Positions 37,261 through 49,915 of a stretch of DNA of 64,000 nt are shown piece by piece. Position numbers and translations under genes: made by a program. Numbering within the stretch: the first letter of the stretch is position 1; every line of letters begins with the position of its first letter. This stretch comes from Tyto alba (lineage: Eukaryota > Chordata > Aves > Strigiformes > Tytonidae), in the NCBI RefSeq assembly GCF_018691265.1, contig NW_024881272.1, positions 27,842,823 through 27,906,822 on the forward strand. Direction: 5' to 3'. The notes below the pieces were generated by a model that saw nothing but the letters and a program-made list of their open reading frames with translations, did not search any database and had not been told where the DNA came from.

Positions 37261-39389
37261 GACCTAATCCATCTTGAAATCAAGGACAATTTCAAGTTAA
37301 GATACTTATATGAAATTCGAATGACTTTAAGTTTGGATGAAGTACACGGTAAAAAATGTAGTTACCATGTTTTATCTTCTAAATGAAGATAACTGGTGAA
37401 GCACAGATGGGCTACTGTATTTCTTAATCCTCTGACCCATAAGGACTCGCTGTGAGACAGTGTTCCCATTAATACATCTCTCACTCCTTCTACTTTTTTA
37501 CATGGCATTGAAATATTACATTTGGGAACTCATTGACTCACTTAGGATGGCGGCTGCTGTACCAGAGAACGGAAGCTGATTTCCTCTTCATATTTTGAGC
37601 ACACACAAAAGTGGCGGCAACTTAGGAACCAGCTCCTAGAAATAGCACCTGGAATATAAAAGCTCTTAAAATCCTACCTGCCAGAAAGTAATGCTCCATT
37701 ATACAGGAGAACTGAAATTCAAGTATATGGAAGGTCTGATTAAGGAGTGAGCACAGCACTGTTTAGGACAGCTAACCCTGACCATTCCTGAAACTGTGCC
37801 AAAATTAGAATTGGTGACAGCATTGCTCACAAAACAGATGCAGTATCTGCAACTTGACAATGTCTACAGAGGAGGGATTTAAAGTAAATTCCACATTTGC
37901 TTAAAATTCTGTACTAGAAACTGCAGGATTGGACAGTAATGTCACAACCCCATCAGCCACCTTAAATTATACCATCCTGATGGTGTCATACATGACTTAG
38001 CATCACTTGAGAAGCCCACTGGAGAGCAACAACTGATTTGGTTTCCCAAGTCTCAAGTTTACACATCAGGGTCTTCCTCCCACACAGTAAGCAAGAACTT
38101 TTAGAGGGAGCAGCTGCAACCAGCCAGTGAACCAGAACATGACAGAAATGTTGGTGAAGTGTCCTAGTAGAACAGCACTCTTACAGAGATTTTACACAAT
38201 AGGCAGGATTTAAAACAAACACAAGAATAGATACTATTTAATTAGGACCTTCACAGAAAAACATCTGGTATAATTGGTTGAGGGGAAGTCTTTACTCAGG
38301 CAACATTTATTGGGATATAAACAATGTCCAATTGTAAAAGCTAATTAAACAGCAGGGCTAAGGTAACAGAGAGTTTTGCCTGCATGACGAGGATATAAGG
38401 TTTATAATCCATGCTGTTATGGGACAACAACAGCAAGAACAAATAATTGTGTATCCAAAAAGTTAATTATGCCCTTCTTTTAGTAATAACATGCTCCAGA
38501 GGTCAGAGAATACTTTTTCTTTAAGTAACATAGCCAGTTTTCTATAGAGATTGAAGCTTGATTACTGTTCAGCATTCGTTAGGAAACGGAAAGCAGCAAA
38601 ACCAGCCTGATGGATATTCCACCCTATTCAGTGGCACATTAGCCCATCACTGTGAAGCTCTGGGCACCCTCATGCCCTTTGCTTTCACAGAGCAAATTCT
38701 CTGATTTTGAGCCATTTGCTCTATAACAGTTTCCAAAGAACTCGTATCATTGACCATGTATTATTTCAAAGTCTCCTTTTAAAGAAAGTTCATTTAGAAG
38801 TAATAGGGATATTTACATATATATTTTGTTGAACTAATGGAAATTAAATGGGAGGTAAACACACATCCATGTAGCTACAAATTCAGTGAGAAACGCATCC
38901 TGAAGAGCTTCTTCAGGCCTTTTGCAATAGATGGCAGCCTGGGTTTACTTAGCCCCCCAGATTGCCTCCAAGTTATTCACAGAAAAGCCTCAAGCTTCAG
39001 CAGCCTTTCCCACCCTGTTTCTACTTGGCAGCACCATACCTGCCATTACAATCCATTCAAATGCAGCCTCCATAACAAAGAAAATTCTGCTTTATTGACT
39101 TTCTTCTTGCTTATCTTCTTTGTACTGGGGGAATGATATACCTCTGCAAAGTGTAGGGAAAGCAAAAGGTTTACAGGCCAGGCATATACTACCTTTTCTG
39201 TGAAGAGAGAGTGGTATTTTCATTGAATGTCACTCTATGCACTTGTATAATCCACAGGGATTGAGAAACACCATTCTTCATGAGATATGAACAACTAATA
39301 CTAAAGAATCTCCCAAGAAGTCCTCTTCCAAACCACTGATGTCCACAAGAGCTTTACTGTCTTTCATGTGAACACTATTAAGACATCTT

Positions 39390-39409
39390 AAAAAAAAAAA
39401 AAAAAAAAA
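39390..39409. repeat. A20 run
   Basis: A20 followed by 'gaagaag'. No retroelement body is recognisable upstream. Confidence 0.85.
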
Positions 39410-40521
39410 GAAGAAGTTATCTTGACACAGTATAGTCTAAAGTGCATTTCCTGTATTTTCCATCTATGGCTATCAAACAACTTGAATTCTGTCAGAAGGC
39501 TGCATACCAAGCAGTGGAACACAAATGTACTGAAATCTTAAGCTACTTTAATAGCCTTTTAAAGTGCATGTAATTTTCTCACAAACCAAATATCTGCAGC
39601 AATCCAAGTGGAAAAACTAACTTTAAAAACTTTTAATGTTTTTTAAATTCATAGCCTCTAGCAATATATTATAATGAACAGTAGGTATAAAACTATATTC
39701 AAAACCTTAAATGTTTTCACAATAATTTTTATTTTTAATAATTTAATTTACTGCATTTTAGATTTGAAAGTAGCAAGGACAATTTCAAACGAAAACTTCA
39801 AAAACAAGATACAACCAAAGACTTTTTCAGGATGAAAGAACACATGTAAGGAGGATCAAGACCCTACAGTGAGATCAGCTATTAGCTAATTAAATATGTG
39901 ACTAAAATTCATCATTTTAAATAGCAGCCGTATTGATGGTGAGAAATCTGGTAAGCAAACAAATGATAGTGGATTTTTTTTCTTATCTTCAGAGAGAAAC
40001 ATTTATCTTAATAAGATTCACTATGCCATAACACACGTGGAGTAAGTCAATGTCTACTAATTAAAGGACACTGTCAACCTGATTTTCTAAACAGCTAATT
40101 AATATATGTAGCATCTAATACAGCACTTCTTGCAAAGTATGCTCTGTTTAAAAAACACATCCCCGTAAAAGTTACTTGTTTTTCTATTCCCTTGTGTTTG
40201 CTTTTTAATTGGTTTTTCAACAAAGGAGGATCTGCTGAACTAAGGTTCTATTTCTGTATCAAGTTCCATTAATGCACACCCCTGTACTTATGCAGAAGCC
40301 AAATGATTTGTAGGTCTAAAAGGCTATACAAGAAAACAATGACACTAATCCTAAGGGCTTGCCGTTGCTGCTTTTTCAAGGATGACAAGATTTTCTCTCT
40401 GTTTTGGGGAGGATTTTAGATAATCTAGGTGTTAATTGAAACTGTAAAATTTTCAAAGAAATGTGATTTTCATATTGATGAGGAATCTTTAACCTTCCAT
40501 TTTATAGATTACATTAGTTTC

Positions 40522-40860
40522 TCAGAATAAGCAGGCTTCTCTATTTCTTATTCTGATTCTGTATGTAGCTTTTTCAAGAGAAAGAAGTTGTTGTAGATCT
40601 GTCAGCAAGGCTCTGGGAGTAGGAGGATGTTTGGATTTCCGGCATATTGCAACGCAGTTCTTGGCCACCAGCAAAGCTATGTGTGTGAATCTCATTTTAT
40701 ATCCGTTGTTTGCAATACCACATATTTTAAGAGACATTTGAAATAGTCTCTCTACTCCTAATCCTAGATAAGTAATCACAAATCATTCCCTAAAAGAGGC
40801 TGAGAAGGCAAAATACATACCTTTACGTAACTCATACCACGAGAGACTGTGGATTAAATG
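40522..40860 (-). mobile_element. Possible L1/Tx1-like LINE fragment (C-terminal ORF2)
   Basis: A minus-strand frame, open except for one stop, contains 'HLIHSLSWYELRKG', then 'ALLVAKNCVAICRKSKHPP', then 'LLTDLQQLLSLEKATYRIR'. The order resembles the region after the RT domain in L1-clade ORF2 proteins: an H-rich pre-motif, then 'A-x-x-x-A-K-x-x-I-A-x-x-W/R-K-S-x-x-P-P', a spacer and 'L-E-K-x-x-Y'. The Cys expected near the first motif is missing. L1 copies are scarce and old in birds, so the call is tentative. It could instead be an unrelated decayed coding fragment. Confidence 0.35.
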
Positions 40861-42194
40861 ATGCTGTCAGAAATAAAATAAAATCTGTTCTATCTTGATC
40901 AATTTATGTCTGTATTCAAAGTCCTTATCTCAAATCAGCTTATTGTTTGCTATGCTTGTTTCTTCTTTCCAGATTCAGATTTTAAAATATTTTCTATGAC
41001 ACACATTTTGCATTAAAACATTATTAAACAGCTAATCTTAGTCAATTTTTTAATCTTTTTAAAAATGTGTATTTTTGCAGCACAGAAATCTGATATAGTA
41101 ATTTATGAACTCTGTGACTGCTAATTAGTTTTACACCTGGAAGTATACGGACCTCATCTTCAATTCATATGTGCATTATTTTTTTCTCTAAGGATCACCC
41201 AAGTCACCACTCCCACCATTTCCTCTTCTGTTCTATCCTAGACCAATATACAGAAAACACCATTTTTCCAGCCAAGGAATATGCAGCATCCTCCAGAATG
41301 CACCAGAAGGGATCCTTCTTCAGCTGGAGAAATCATTGTGTTAGCAATATGAGGTCCTTCCTGCCCTGGGCAGCATAGAACAAGCTTGGGATTTCCCAAC
41401 GTTTCATCTTCTCCAGCAAAGAGGTGATTTTAGCGTGTGCTAACACATTATAAACACCTTTTCCTTTCATGTTGCCATGCCCTTTCATTGGCAAGCACTC
41501 AGCTCCTCCCAAATTATAATGAAAGTTCAGTGGCTGACCAGAGGCTTTGACAATCTCTACACGGCACAATGACTTGAAACCAATCTTATACATTGTAAAT
41601 AATTCCAGAATAAAAAATTAACTGCAAGTTGTGTTGACAATGACCAGGGAGGGCAAAATAATTTTTATTCTTCTGTTAACTGTCTGCATTCTGCAGTGTT
41701 AACGGGAGTTAAAACTTGGTTTAGTCATTAATCAGGTATGAATCAAAGAAACCTCAGGAGATGCTGTTGAGAAAGCAAATATTATTTTCACACAAACAAG
41801 CATTTTTCTCATCTTAACTTCATCTTAATGGGTATATATCTTTAATAAACAAGACCATTATTTTGAATTGTATCTGGAAATTTCCATCTTTAATATTGCT
41901 CAAACAAAAAATACTAAAATGCTAAAAGCATTTTGTTTTTTCATACACACATCTAGCATGCTCATTGCCATAATGCAATATTGTAAATGCCAAAAAAGTG
42001 AAGCAGTGATCTATAATTTTAAAATGCCAGTGATTTCCAAGCTGTCGCTGATCTTGGAAAATTTCCCCAGTAGCATGTGGAGATCAATAACTGTTTATAG
42101 ACATTTTAGTCCCAGTTTATAGGGCGTGTGTAACTGTGGACTATGTCAAATCTCTTAACTGTGAAGTGAAAGACTGACTTCACACTTAAATCTA

Positions 42195-43523
42195 CGCAAA
42201 AGCCCATCATGCTAAAGGAAGGCAAGAAGGATGATCCAGGGAACTACAGGCCAGTCAGCATCTGCTTGTTCTCTGGGACGATAATGGTACAAGTCTGCGG
42301 CAGCCATTTCTGACGAAGAAAGGTGATTAAAAACAGTAGCCAACATGGATTTACCAAGGTTTGCCATGTTTGACCAAGCCTAATTACCTTCTGTGACAAA
42401 ATGGCAAGATGTGCAAAGGGAGAGCAGTAGATGTTGTCTACCTTGACTTCAGCAAGCCTTCAGCAGAGTCTCCCACAGCACACTTGTATCCAAGTTGGAA
42501 CACTACTGTGTGGATGGTTAGACTGCTAGATGGGTGAAAATCCAGCTCAACAGGCACAATGGGCTAATGATTCATACTCCACCTGACAGCTGGTTACAAG
42601 TGGCATTCCTTAGAAGTTTACCCTTAGACTTACACCACTGAATACATTCATCAGTGGCCCGGAGAACACAGAGCACAACTTTGTCAGACTTGCAGAAGGC
42701 ACTGAACTAGGGAATGACATCAGCAATCTCAAGATCAGAATTGTCATTTAGAGGGATGTACACAAGCTGAAGGAACGAAATGGCAGGAACCTCATGAAAT
42801 TCGACAAGGACACGTGAAAAGTCTTGCACCTGGGACAGACTAACCCATACAATAGTACAGGGTCAGACTGGCTGAGGAGCAGCTCTGCTGAAAAGGACAT
42901 GGGGGGCCTGGTGATGCACACTAAGCATGAGGTAGCAGCGTCCTCTGGAAGTAATGAAGGCTAACAGCATATTCTGCTGTTATCAACAGGAGCACAGACA
43001 GTACTTGAGAGATGTAATTATTCCCTCTTACTCTGTATTCTTTAGGCTATTTTAGTATCTGGAATATTATGCGCAGTTTTGGGGGTTCCTCTGCAAGAAA
43101 GATGCTGATGAACTTCAGAAAGTTGAGCCGACAAGCACCGAGGTATGTAGAGGGCTGGACCACTTTCTCTTTGAGGAAAGACTGAGAGATGAGGCCTTCT
43201 TTAGTCTGGAAAAGAGACAGCTTCCAAAACACCCAAAAACAACCTGCCCATACTTTACAAGGGGCTACCAAAAAAGTGGAGCTAGGCTCATTACTGAGGT
43301 GCAACTGGATATAAGGAAAAAAAGAAGTAAATATAAGGGTATTTAAGCACTGGAACAGGTTGCCCAGAGAGGTTGGAGAATCTCCATCCTTACGGATTTT
43401 CAAAACTTCATTGCACCAAGTCCTAAACAAACTGATGTGATTTCAGTGTTGACCCTGATCTGAGCAGGAGTTCACACTAGAAAGCCTCCTAAGGTCTCTT
43501 CCAACTGAATGATTCTGTGATTC
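42195..43523 (+). mobile_element. CR1 LINE, decayed, 3' end intact (1.3 kb)
   Basis: The plus strand carries CR1 ORF2 RT landmarks in order: 'DDPGNYRPVSICLFS' at the start, then 'GRAVDVVYLDFS.AFS' with a frameshift, 'KFADDTK'-like sequence degraded to 'NFVRLAEGTEL', 'SSAEKDMGGLV', 'LEYYAQFWGF'-like sequence, 'LFEERLRDEAFFSLEK', and a 3' UTR reaching 'aaggtctcttccaactgaat' then 'gattctgtgattc' at 43511-43523, the CR1 terminal repeat unit. Many stops and indels make it non-functional. The 127-codon minus-strand frame at 43047-43430 is its antisense shadow. Confidence 0.93.
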
Positions 43524-46500
43524 CCCGTACATGTAAGAGTCTTTTCAAAGTTAGACTTTGCCATCCATCCTATCCTTAGGGTTGTCACCTTACACGTGTA
43601 GTTCTGGGCTGATGTCAAAAAAAAGTAAATTAACATGTCCACCTCATCCTTGTATCTCAGTAGCAGGTTTAATATCAATATCCTAGGTATGCTGATCCTA
43701 AATTCCACTGCATCATTAATGTATCCCATTATCAGAAAATATCTTTTACTCACTATTTTTCCTTCCTTGCACATATACCATGTGAAAGTCGGTGAAGAAT
43801 TTCATTGTATTGTAGAACCCTTCTCTTCTGAATCCAGATAGATTTCTATTTGATATTGTACAGAAATTATATAGAAAAATAATTTTACCTTTGATTATGT
43901 CTCTTTACAGCTTATTCATCAATGTTTTTAGTTATGGTATATCAATTCTCTTCTATGCTCATCCATTTCTTGGTCTTCTGTTTTGTCTAATTTTTTATCA
44001 GCTGAATCTTTTCCTTGCATAACTGAAAAGCTACGGTTTCACATGGATTGCTGTGTCCAGAAGTCCGTGGTTCCTGAACATTAATTGGATAAGAAATTGT
44101 GATGCAAATTGGTAACAAAGCATGCTATAAAGATATTTATACAACACTGTAACGAAATGTGAATTTTGAACTGTTCTCTTGAAAACCAAAATTTAATTAC
44201 CTTACTCCATTTAATGAAGTCAGACATACTGAAACTAGCATTCTCTTACAATCTTAGGTTTAATCTCTTTACAGTTACATTCATACTGTAAACTCCTTGG
44301 TTAGAAAGTAAGACACTGCAGGCAATCCTCAAAATGAACAATAATACTACGGTATAGTCATTTGTTACATGACTGCACATTCTAAATGGGACAGTATTTA
44401 GCAACGAGTAGAAATGTATACTGGAAATGAACCATATATTTTCTTCCTAATTCCTTCAGTAAGAGTGTATAAACACATTAAATTGTGCAGTTTCATATCT
44501 GAGGTCTTATTTCTAATATTATGACTGCTTTAAAGTATTTAAACCTTCTTTTTCTTGTCTCATCATGAAGGAAAATCTCAAACTGTAAGGAAAACTTACA
44601 AACATACAAAATTAAAGTGGCCACTGGAATTCTCTAACTTTTGTGCAATTAAAGTGGTGTAAAATGGGATTTCTAAGATATGATAAGTGTATAAAATTAA
44701 GCATGAAAATAGCTAGGAGCTTATTTGGGGGCAAATATAGCATACATTGGCGCCTTTATCACAAACTAAAGCCAAAGACCAACTTCTTTTAATTACATGA
44801 GAAATCCAACACTCTTCCTGAGGTGCAGTACCATGTATATCAATAGAGGAAGCAGCTTAAACCTATTCAAACAGGAAAAATATCTTAAAATTCCAGAAAT
44901 ATAATAAGCAAACAATGTGTCCTTGTTCTTTATCTTTGTTCTTTTTCTATTCCTGGCTATGCAAATCAGAAAAAGTAGAAAATTAGGGTAGCCATGGAAG
45001 ACTCGCCAAAATACTTTTCATATAGAACGAAAGTTATTCAAATTGGTATTAAAAAAATCAGTAACATTATACTGACTGTTGAAGGCAGAGTGAATATGAA
45101 GCCATGTGGCTCTGAGGCCTGATCTCTTAAGCTGCTCCTAATTAAATGCAGCTTTGCTCTTACTGGATGCTAAGAGCTTTCCAGGTTACTGCCCGTATTA
45201 AATGAAAATTAGATACTTATCTGTATGAATGTTGCAAAGTTGATTGAAAAAAGATAACGTGTGAAGTCTGTGTCAAAAAAGAATATTGCTGATTCATTCT
45301 AATGTGTTTAGACATTCCTGAACTCCAATGGTTCATCAGTACCTCGCAGTATAGGTCATAATCCTTAGCAGATAAATGCTTAATCCAAGATAAATCGTAA
45401 TAAATCCAAATGAGATTAGACCTTTACTGAAATATTCAATGAGTGGTGTAAAAACGTGTCTGAGTCACTGTGATACATCAGTGGGAGTCACTGACTAAAT
45501 TATGTACAGAACTTCAGAGAAGGTGCAGTAATAGTTAAAAACAGAAATTTACTGATAAGCGCCACTTGGGGGGCTGGTGTCAAGTGTTCTTCACCTCTTC
45601 TTCGGCCTCACTTCTTAACAATATTCATCTGATCTGCAAGTCTTCATGGTTTAAATCACTGCTATGTCAAAGTCACCTACTTTCTGAAACAAATGTTTTA
45701 TTTATCTCCTCCTCCCCACTCCTACTATTCTGAATCTGAATAAAACCTGCAGGAGCCTTAAGGCTAAATCATTCAGTGAGATCCACTGGCATTTGCATCC
45801 CCTCTGTATTTGGAAGATTATGATATCTGGATGATTTTCTAAGTATTTATATTAAAGCACATCTTTGTATATTATTTTAAAAAATCAAAAAGCCATATTA
45901 ACTAATAGTATTATGACTGACTAAATGAATCATGGGTAGAGATGGACAAAAATATAAGAAAAACTAAGATCTGAGATTGCTACTAAAGTCTGGAAGCTTT
46001 ACCTGGAAGAAATTTCAGCCGTCTTTACTTGTGACACAAGTATAACCTCTTAACCTGCCCACTGTAAACAAAAAGCTGCTGCCTTGAAGCAGAAGCACTG
46101 CAGCTACATTTCTAAAAGTTTTTTATTGTGCAATAATAAAACCTCCAAGAAATCCTGTTCTAAAAACTGGTCTTACATTCAGCAATCAAAAAAAAAAAAT
46201 AACAAGAAATCACTACTTAATAAATTGTAACATGAACTAAATTAAAATTCTGAATGAAGCTGCCCATGTAAGTCTGAGTTCCATTAGTATTACTGAGCAT
46301 ACTCAGAGTTGTGATCCTGGGACACTGGCTTCATGGGAGTTTTGACTGTGTGAAGAATTAAAGTTCGTATCTGATGTCCTCAAAGCCTTTGATGTGTTTA
46401 TAGCTTTTATAGGTCAGTTGCAAAGATAAGCTTTGTAATGGCTTTCTACACTTACTTTGAAAAAACACTTATATTCTCTTTCCGTTGCTTAAAATACATA

Positions 46501-46747
46501 AATATTTACTTCTGACAACATTTGCTATTTATTCTAAAAACAGTGGTATGCATTAACAATATATTGATTCAGAATGATATATTCTGAATAGGCAATTTCA
46601 TCATTGTGCTCTAATAGCATGATGAAGCTATCAGATTTTGTCACCATCTGACTTTAGTTAGTCCTGTTGTTTCATCATAAAGTAATACAGGCAAAATTTT
46701 GCATGTGGTGTAAGTGAACTAGGTAAGCCACTTCTCATTAACAAATC

Positions 46748-47005
46748 ACGCCCCCTCCATTCAGTCCAGGTTTCTAAACTTCTGTAGATCCTATTGTTGG
46801 TTGCTTAGATAAGACAAAGAAACGGGGCGGATTGTGGGAGGAGTAATGTGAATTAGATGCTCAGGTAGAGGCAGATGCACATAGACAAAGCAACACAGGT
46901 GCTTTTCTAATTCACAGGTAGAATGAGCGCTCACGTCCTTTGAATTGAGACTTCACATCATTTTCATTGCCTACAACATACGACTCATTTTTCTGAAGGA
47001 TAAAC
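46748..47005 (+). other. Possible promoter and first exon of a small plus-strand gene
   Basis: A local GC rise in AT-rich surroundings holds two GC boxes (cgccccctcc near 46750 and acggggcgga near 46823) and an X-box-like site. About 180 bases further on is a good donor, 'ataaac|gtaagt', at 47006. The exon would be a non-coding leader. The start is not defined, and no TATA box is evident. Confidence 0.25.
46800..46813. promoter_or_regulatory. X-box-like site (GTTGCTTAGATAAG)
   Basis: The site matches 13 of 14 positions of RYYNYYWWRRNRAC; only the last base differs (G for C). It sits between two GC boxes and upstream of the donor at 47006. It is a weaker match than the AGBL4 X-box. Confidence 0.3.
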
Positions 47006-48011
47006 GTAAGTTCTTATTTAAGAAGGCGTTTTTGTTGTTGGTTTTGTCATGTAACTGAGGTATGAAGTAACATGAAAATGAACTAAATCTTTTAGTTTGC
47101 ATAGTATGTATCTAAATCATGCATTAGCAGTATTCAGTTGTAAGAAACATTCACATTTCTTCGTATATGAGCAGATCTACATAGAAGTCTCTTTTCAGTA
47201 TATCAGGATTTACACTTCTCATGAGTACAGGAGACTTTCCTATGACTATTTTCTCTTATATTTTTAAACGGCAGTTAAGAGTATTGTCTGAATCTGAACT
47301 TGTATCATCAAGCAAATGTCACATAATGATCATTAGTTGTACAACAATGTAGACCTTTTGCTATGCCTGTGGAGAAATATTTGCACTGTAACCAGATCCA
47401 TTAGGAATTATAAAATGGTAGATACAAGTTTTTGGAGCATGAAGTAGAATTTTTCTTTTTTTTTTTTCCCAGAGATCTAAAAAATCTAGACAAATAACTG
47501 AAATACTGAATAGTTCAGACTCAATATACTGCAAATAAAAAAGCTGTGCAAGAAATGCCATTTTCTTTAGGTATAGAGAGCTTCAAAGTGAACTGCTTTT
47601 AGAAAAGCTGTTGTCTAATGGGGTGATACCTTATCATTTAATGGATTGATGCCCTTTTCTTGACTGTTGTTTACAGCTAGACTTCTCAATTTTTAAGAAT
47701 ATCGATACCTCTTCACAAGAAAGTTGTACAGGCTGTAAGTCAGGAAGGATTTCCATAATTCTATCAAAATACAGAGAAAGAAAAGATACAGCGCACCTAC
47801 AAGTACAGCAACACTACTTTGGTTCAAGAGAGAAATATTTTGATATCAGTTTGCTGTTTAGGGGTAGATGATTTTTAATATAGTAAGAGTGCACTAAAAA
47901 AGTCAAACTAGTTTCCAAGAAAAAAAATAAATCTTAATTTACCTTTGTCTGGTTTTCTAACAATTGCATTTATTATCTCCACTTTTTAGAATAATTTATG
48001 TATTTTAGGGC

Positions 48012-48194
48012 ATGTCTGCACAGAGTATATCACAGGTCCTTTCTCTATGTGATAGCGTGTCTCTAAAACAAGAGGATTTTGACCAAACTAATAGACAGAT
48101 GAAGCCAAACAAACAAATTGCTGCTATGCAGATTTCTGAAACAGATGGCTCTGATCCAGTATTTGCTAGCAAATGTAATTCATTGTCAATCTAA
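48012..48194 (+). CDS. Possible 60-codon small protein (unidentified)
   Basis: The frame starts MSAQSISQVLSLCDSVSLKQ, continues with a hydrophilic stretch (FDQTNRQMKPNKQIAAMQIS) and stops at TAA 48192-48194. It is preceded by 'tttatgtattttag' (acceptor AG at 48007-48008) and by a second AG at 47988-47989 after 'ctccactttttag'. It is followed 400 bases on by AATAAA at 48593-48598. With the leader exon ending at 47005 it could form a compact two-exon gene with a 1.0-kb intron. There is no signal peptide, membrane segment or recognised domain. Chance is a real alternative for 60 codons. Confidence 0.25.
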   Translation: MSAQSISQVLSLCDSVSLKQEDFDQTNRQMKPNKQIAAMQISETDGSDPVFASKCNSLSI

Positions 48195-48592
48195 CACAGA
48201 ATCACGTACGTCTTTCTGTCATTCTGTATGTATAGCATATAGGGAGAAATCTGGCTCACGGTACTCCACCCACAGCTAAATTTATACACAAAGAACTGAA
48301 AATCAAAGTGCATAAACAAGTACAAAACCTGCTGTCCTTACTGGAAGTGGAGGTTAGACCACTGTTTTGAAGTTTCAGTACAGATCTTCAAAAGGCCTGG
48401 TATGTAAGGGCTATAGTGTTTCCTCACTTTGTGGTAGAAATACCCTTGAAATTAATGCAAGTTGTATACATGGCTTGCAGCATGAGAATATACCAGGCAA
48501 ACCACCCTATATCCTTTTAATTTTCTACACAGAAGATATTTAAATGGCTTATGTTTTGTTACCTGTAACCAAGCTACCTGAAAAAAAAAGTC

Positions 48593-48598
48593 AATAAA
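48593..48598 (+). terminator. Polyadenylation signal AATAAA
   Basis: AATAAA in 'aaaagtcaataaaaatgtaa', about 400 bases after the stop of the small open frame. It is meaningful only if that gene is real, because AATAAA is common in AT-rich DNA. Confidence 0.25.
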
Positions 48599-49310
48599 AA
48601 TGTAAACAGTTTTGCATCCAGCCTCCTGACCGGTCCACGCAGTTGAAACTGTGAGTCTAATTGAGCTTTATGAGACAGTCTGCCTTTGCTGTTGGTGTAT
48701 CTTCAGCTAAATTTAGCCTAATGTTAAGAATGACCTACACAGCAAGGAAATAAACTGTTTGAAAAAATATAGGACAAAGCTTATGTTTAAGGGAAAGCTT
48801 CCCACAATGTTCTATTTGTGGCACACGATCATACATTTGTGTCACATCATCTTATCCTTTCCTTGAGCACTGATTGAAAAAGAGGCTTGTTAACCTACTC
48901 AAAATTCTTCTTCGTACATCTTCATCAGCGAGGGTCACAGACCTGGTCAAAAACAAGTGAAGCATCTCCAAGCAAGAGATGAGAACAAATCCCATCCTGC
49001 CTCCTGCACTTTATTTACTTTCATTTCCAAATCGTAAGGCACCTGGGAGGGAGCAGAGCTGTGCAGACCCGCTGGGTACGTTACCCCGGCTCCGGTGCTT
49101 ACCTTCACGCACAAATCCACAAGCGTCACCCCTCCCTGGGGCACACCGACCCACACGGGTGTCCCCTCACCCACCCCAGCTGCCCCACCAACCACCCCCA
49201 CCTGCTGCTGATTTCGCAAACGCGACCGTGACAGATAAAAAGCCCTTCCCCACACATTCTACCCTCCTTTCCTCCCCCCCCCCCCGCCTTCTCCCAGCAC
49301 TACCGCTACC

Positions 49311-49321
49311 AAGATGGCGCC
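49311..49321 (+). promoter_or_regulatory. YY1 box (AAGATGGCGCC)
   Basis: A perfect match to the YY1 core A-A-N-ATGGC-G-N-C in plus orientation. Such boxes usually lie just downstream of a transcription start and point in the direction of transcription. They often overlap a first ATG, as here, but the frame from this ATG closes after ten codons (TAG). Confidence 0.65.
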
Positions 49322-49502
49322 GGAGCCGCCTCAGGCCGCTCTGTAGTGCCGCGCTCCGTAGTGCAGCGCTCCGCTTCGCCCCGCCCCGCCCGGCTGCGCG
49401 GGAGACCCCGTAGCCGCCATCGCCACGTGCCGCCGTCGCGCTCTGCCCGGCAGCACGCGTCTCGCGCTTCTCTTGCAGCAGAAGATGCGCGTCCAAGCCG
49501 CG
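49322..49502 (+). other. Putative first exon of the plus-strand gene at CpG island 2
   Basis: Downstream of the YY1 box the sequence runs to a good donor, 'GCCGCG|GTGAGG', with GT at 49503. An ATG at 49485 would give Met-Arg-Val-Gln-Ala-Ala up to the donor in phase 0, or the exon may be entirely 5' UTR. A 15-bp direct repeat (GTAGTGCMGCGCTCC, M = C or A) lies inside at 49343-49372. ELAVL4 is possible by synteny; I do not recognise the six residues. Confidence 0.4.
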
Positions 49503-49898
49503 GTGAGGAAGCATTTCCCCCCCCGCTCCCGCGAAGTGCTATCGGGAGGGGGAAGGGGGGGCGGGCACACGGGAGCGATGTCCCCGGTGCACCAGCATCT
49601 GCGGGAACGAAGCGGGAAACGTGGTTTTCCGGGATGGCGGTGCGGAGGGGGCGCCGGTGCTTTTTTGGCGCCTCCTCCCTTTCTGCTTGGGCTCCCGGGG
49701 CGCGGAGGGAAGGGCGGCCGTGGTGGCGGGCGGGGGGAGCCCACTCCTTGCTCACACCCCGCTCACCCGTTCGGGCTGCGGAGGGGTAAATCCGCCCTCG
49801 GGGCGTCGAGTGGCGCCGTCTTCGGGGGTCGGGGCTGCCAGGAGCGGGGCCGCGCTTGGGGCCGACCCCGGGCGGGGGGTGCGGGCGGTGCTGCCCGC

Positions 49899-49915
49899 GG
49901 GGGGGGGGGGGGGGG
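49899..49915. repeat. G17 run in CpG island 2
   Basis: Seventeen consecutive G on the plus strand, capable of forming a G-quadruplex. It lies about 400 bases into the presumed first intron. Confidence 0.85.

Larger units (their letters stand above)
28364..46740. other. Intergenic region between AGBL4 and the next plus-strand transcript
   Basis: No gene is recognisable here. The region contains the upstream part of CpG island 1, a degenerate tandem repeat, a pyrimidine-rich block, a solo LTR, a possible L1-like fragment and a long decayed CR1, each listed separately. Stretches 32.3-36.7, 37.3-40.5 and 43.5-46.7 kb are ordinary AT-rich sequence apart from an A20 run at 39390-39409. Confidence 0.7.
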
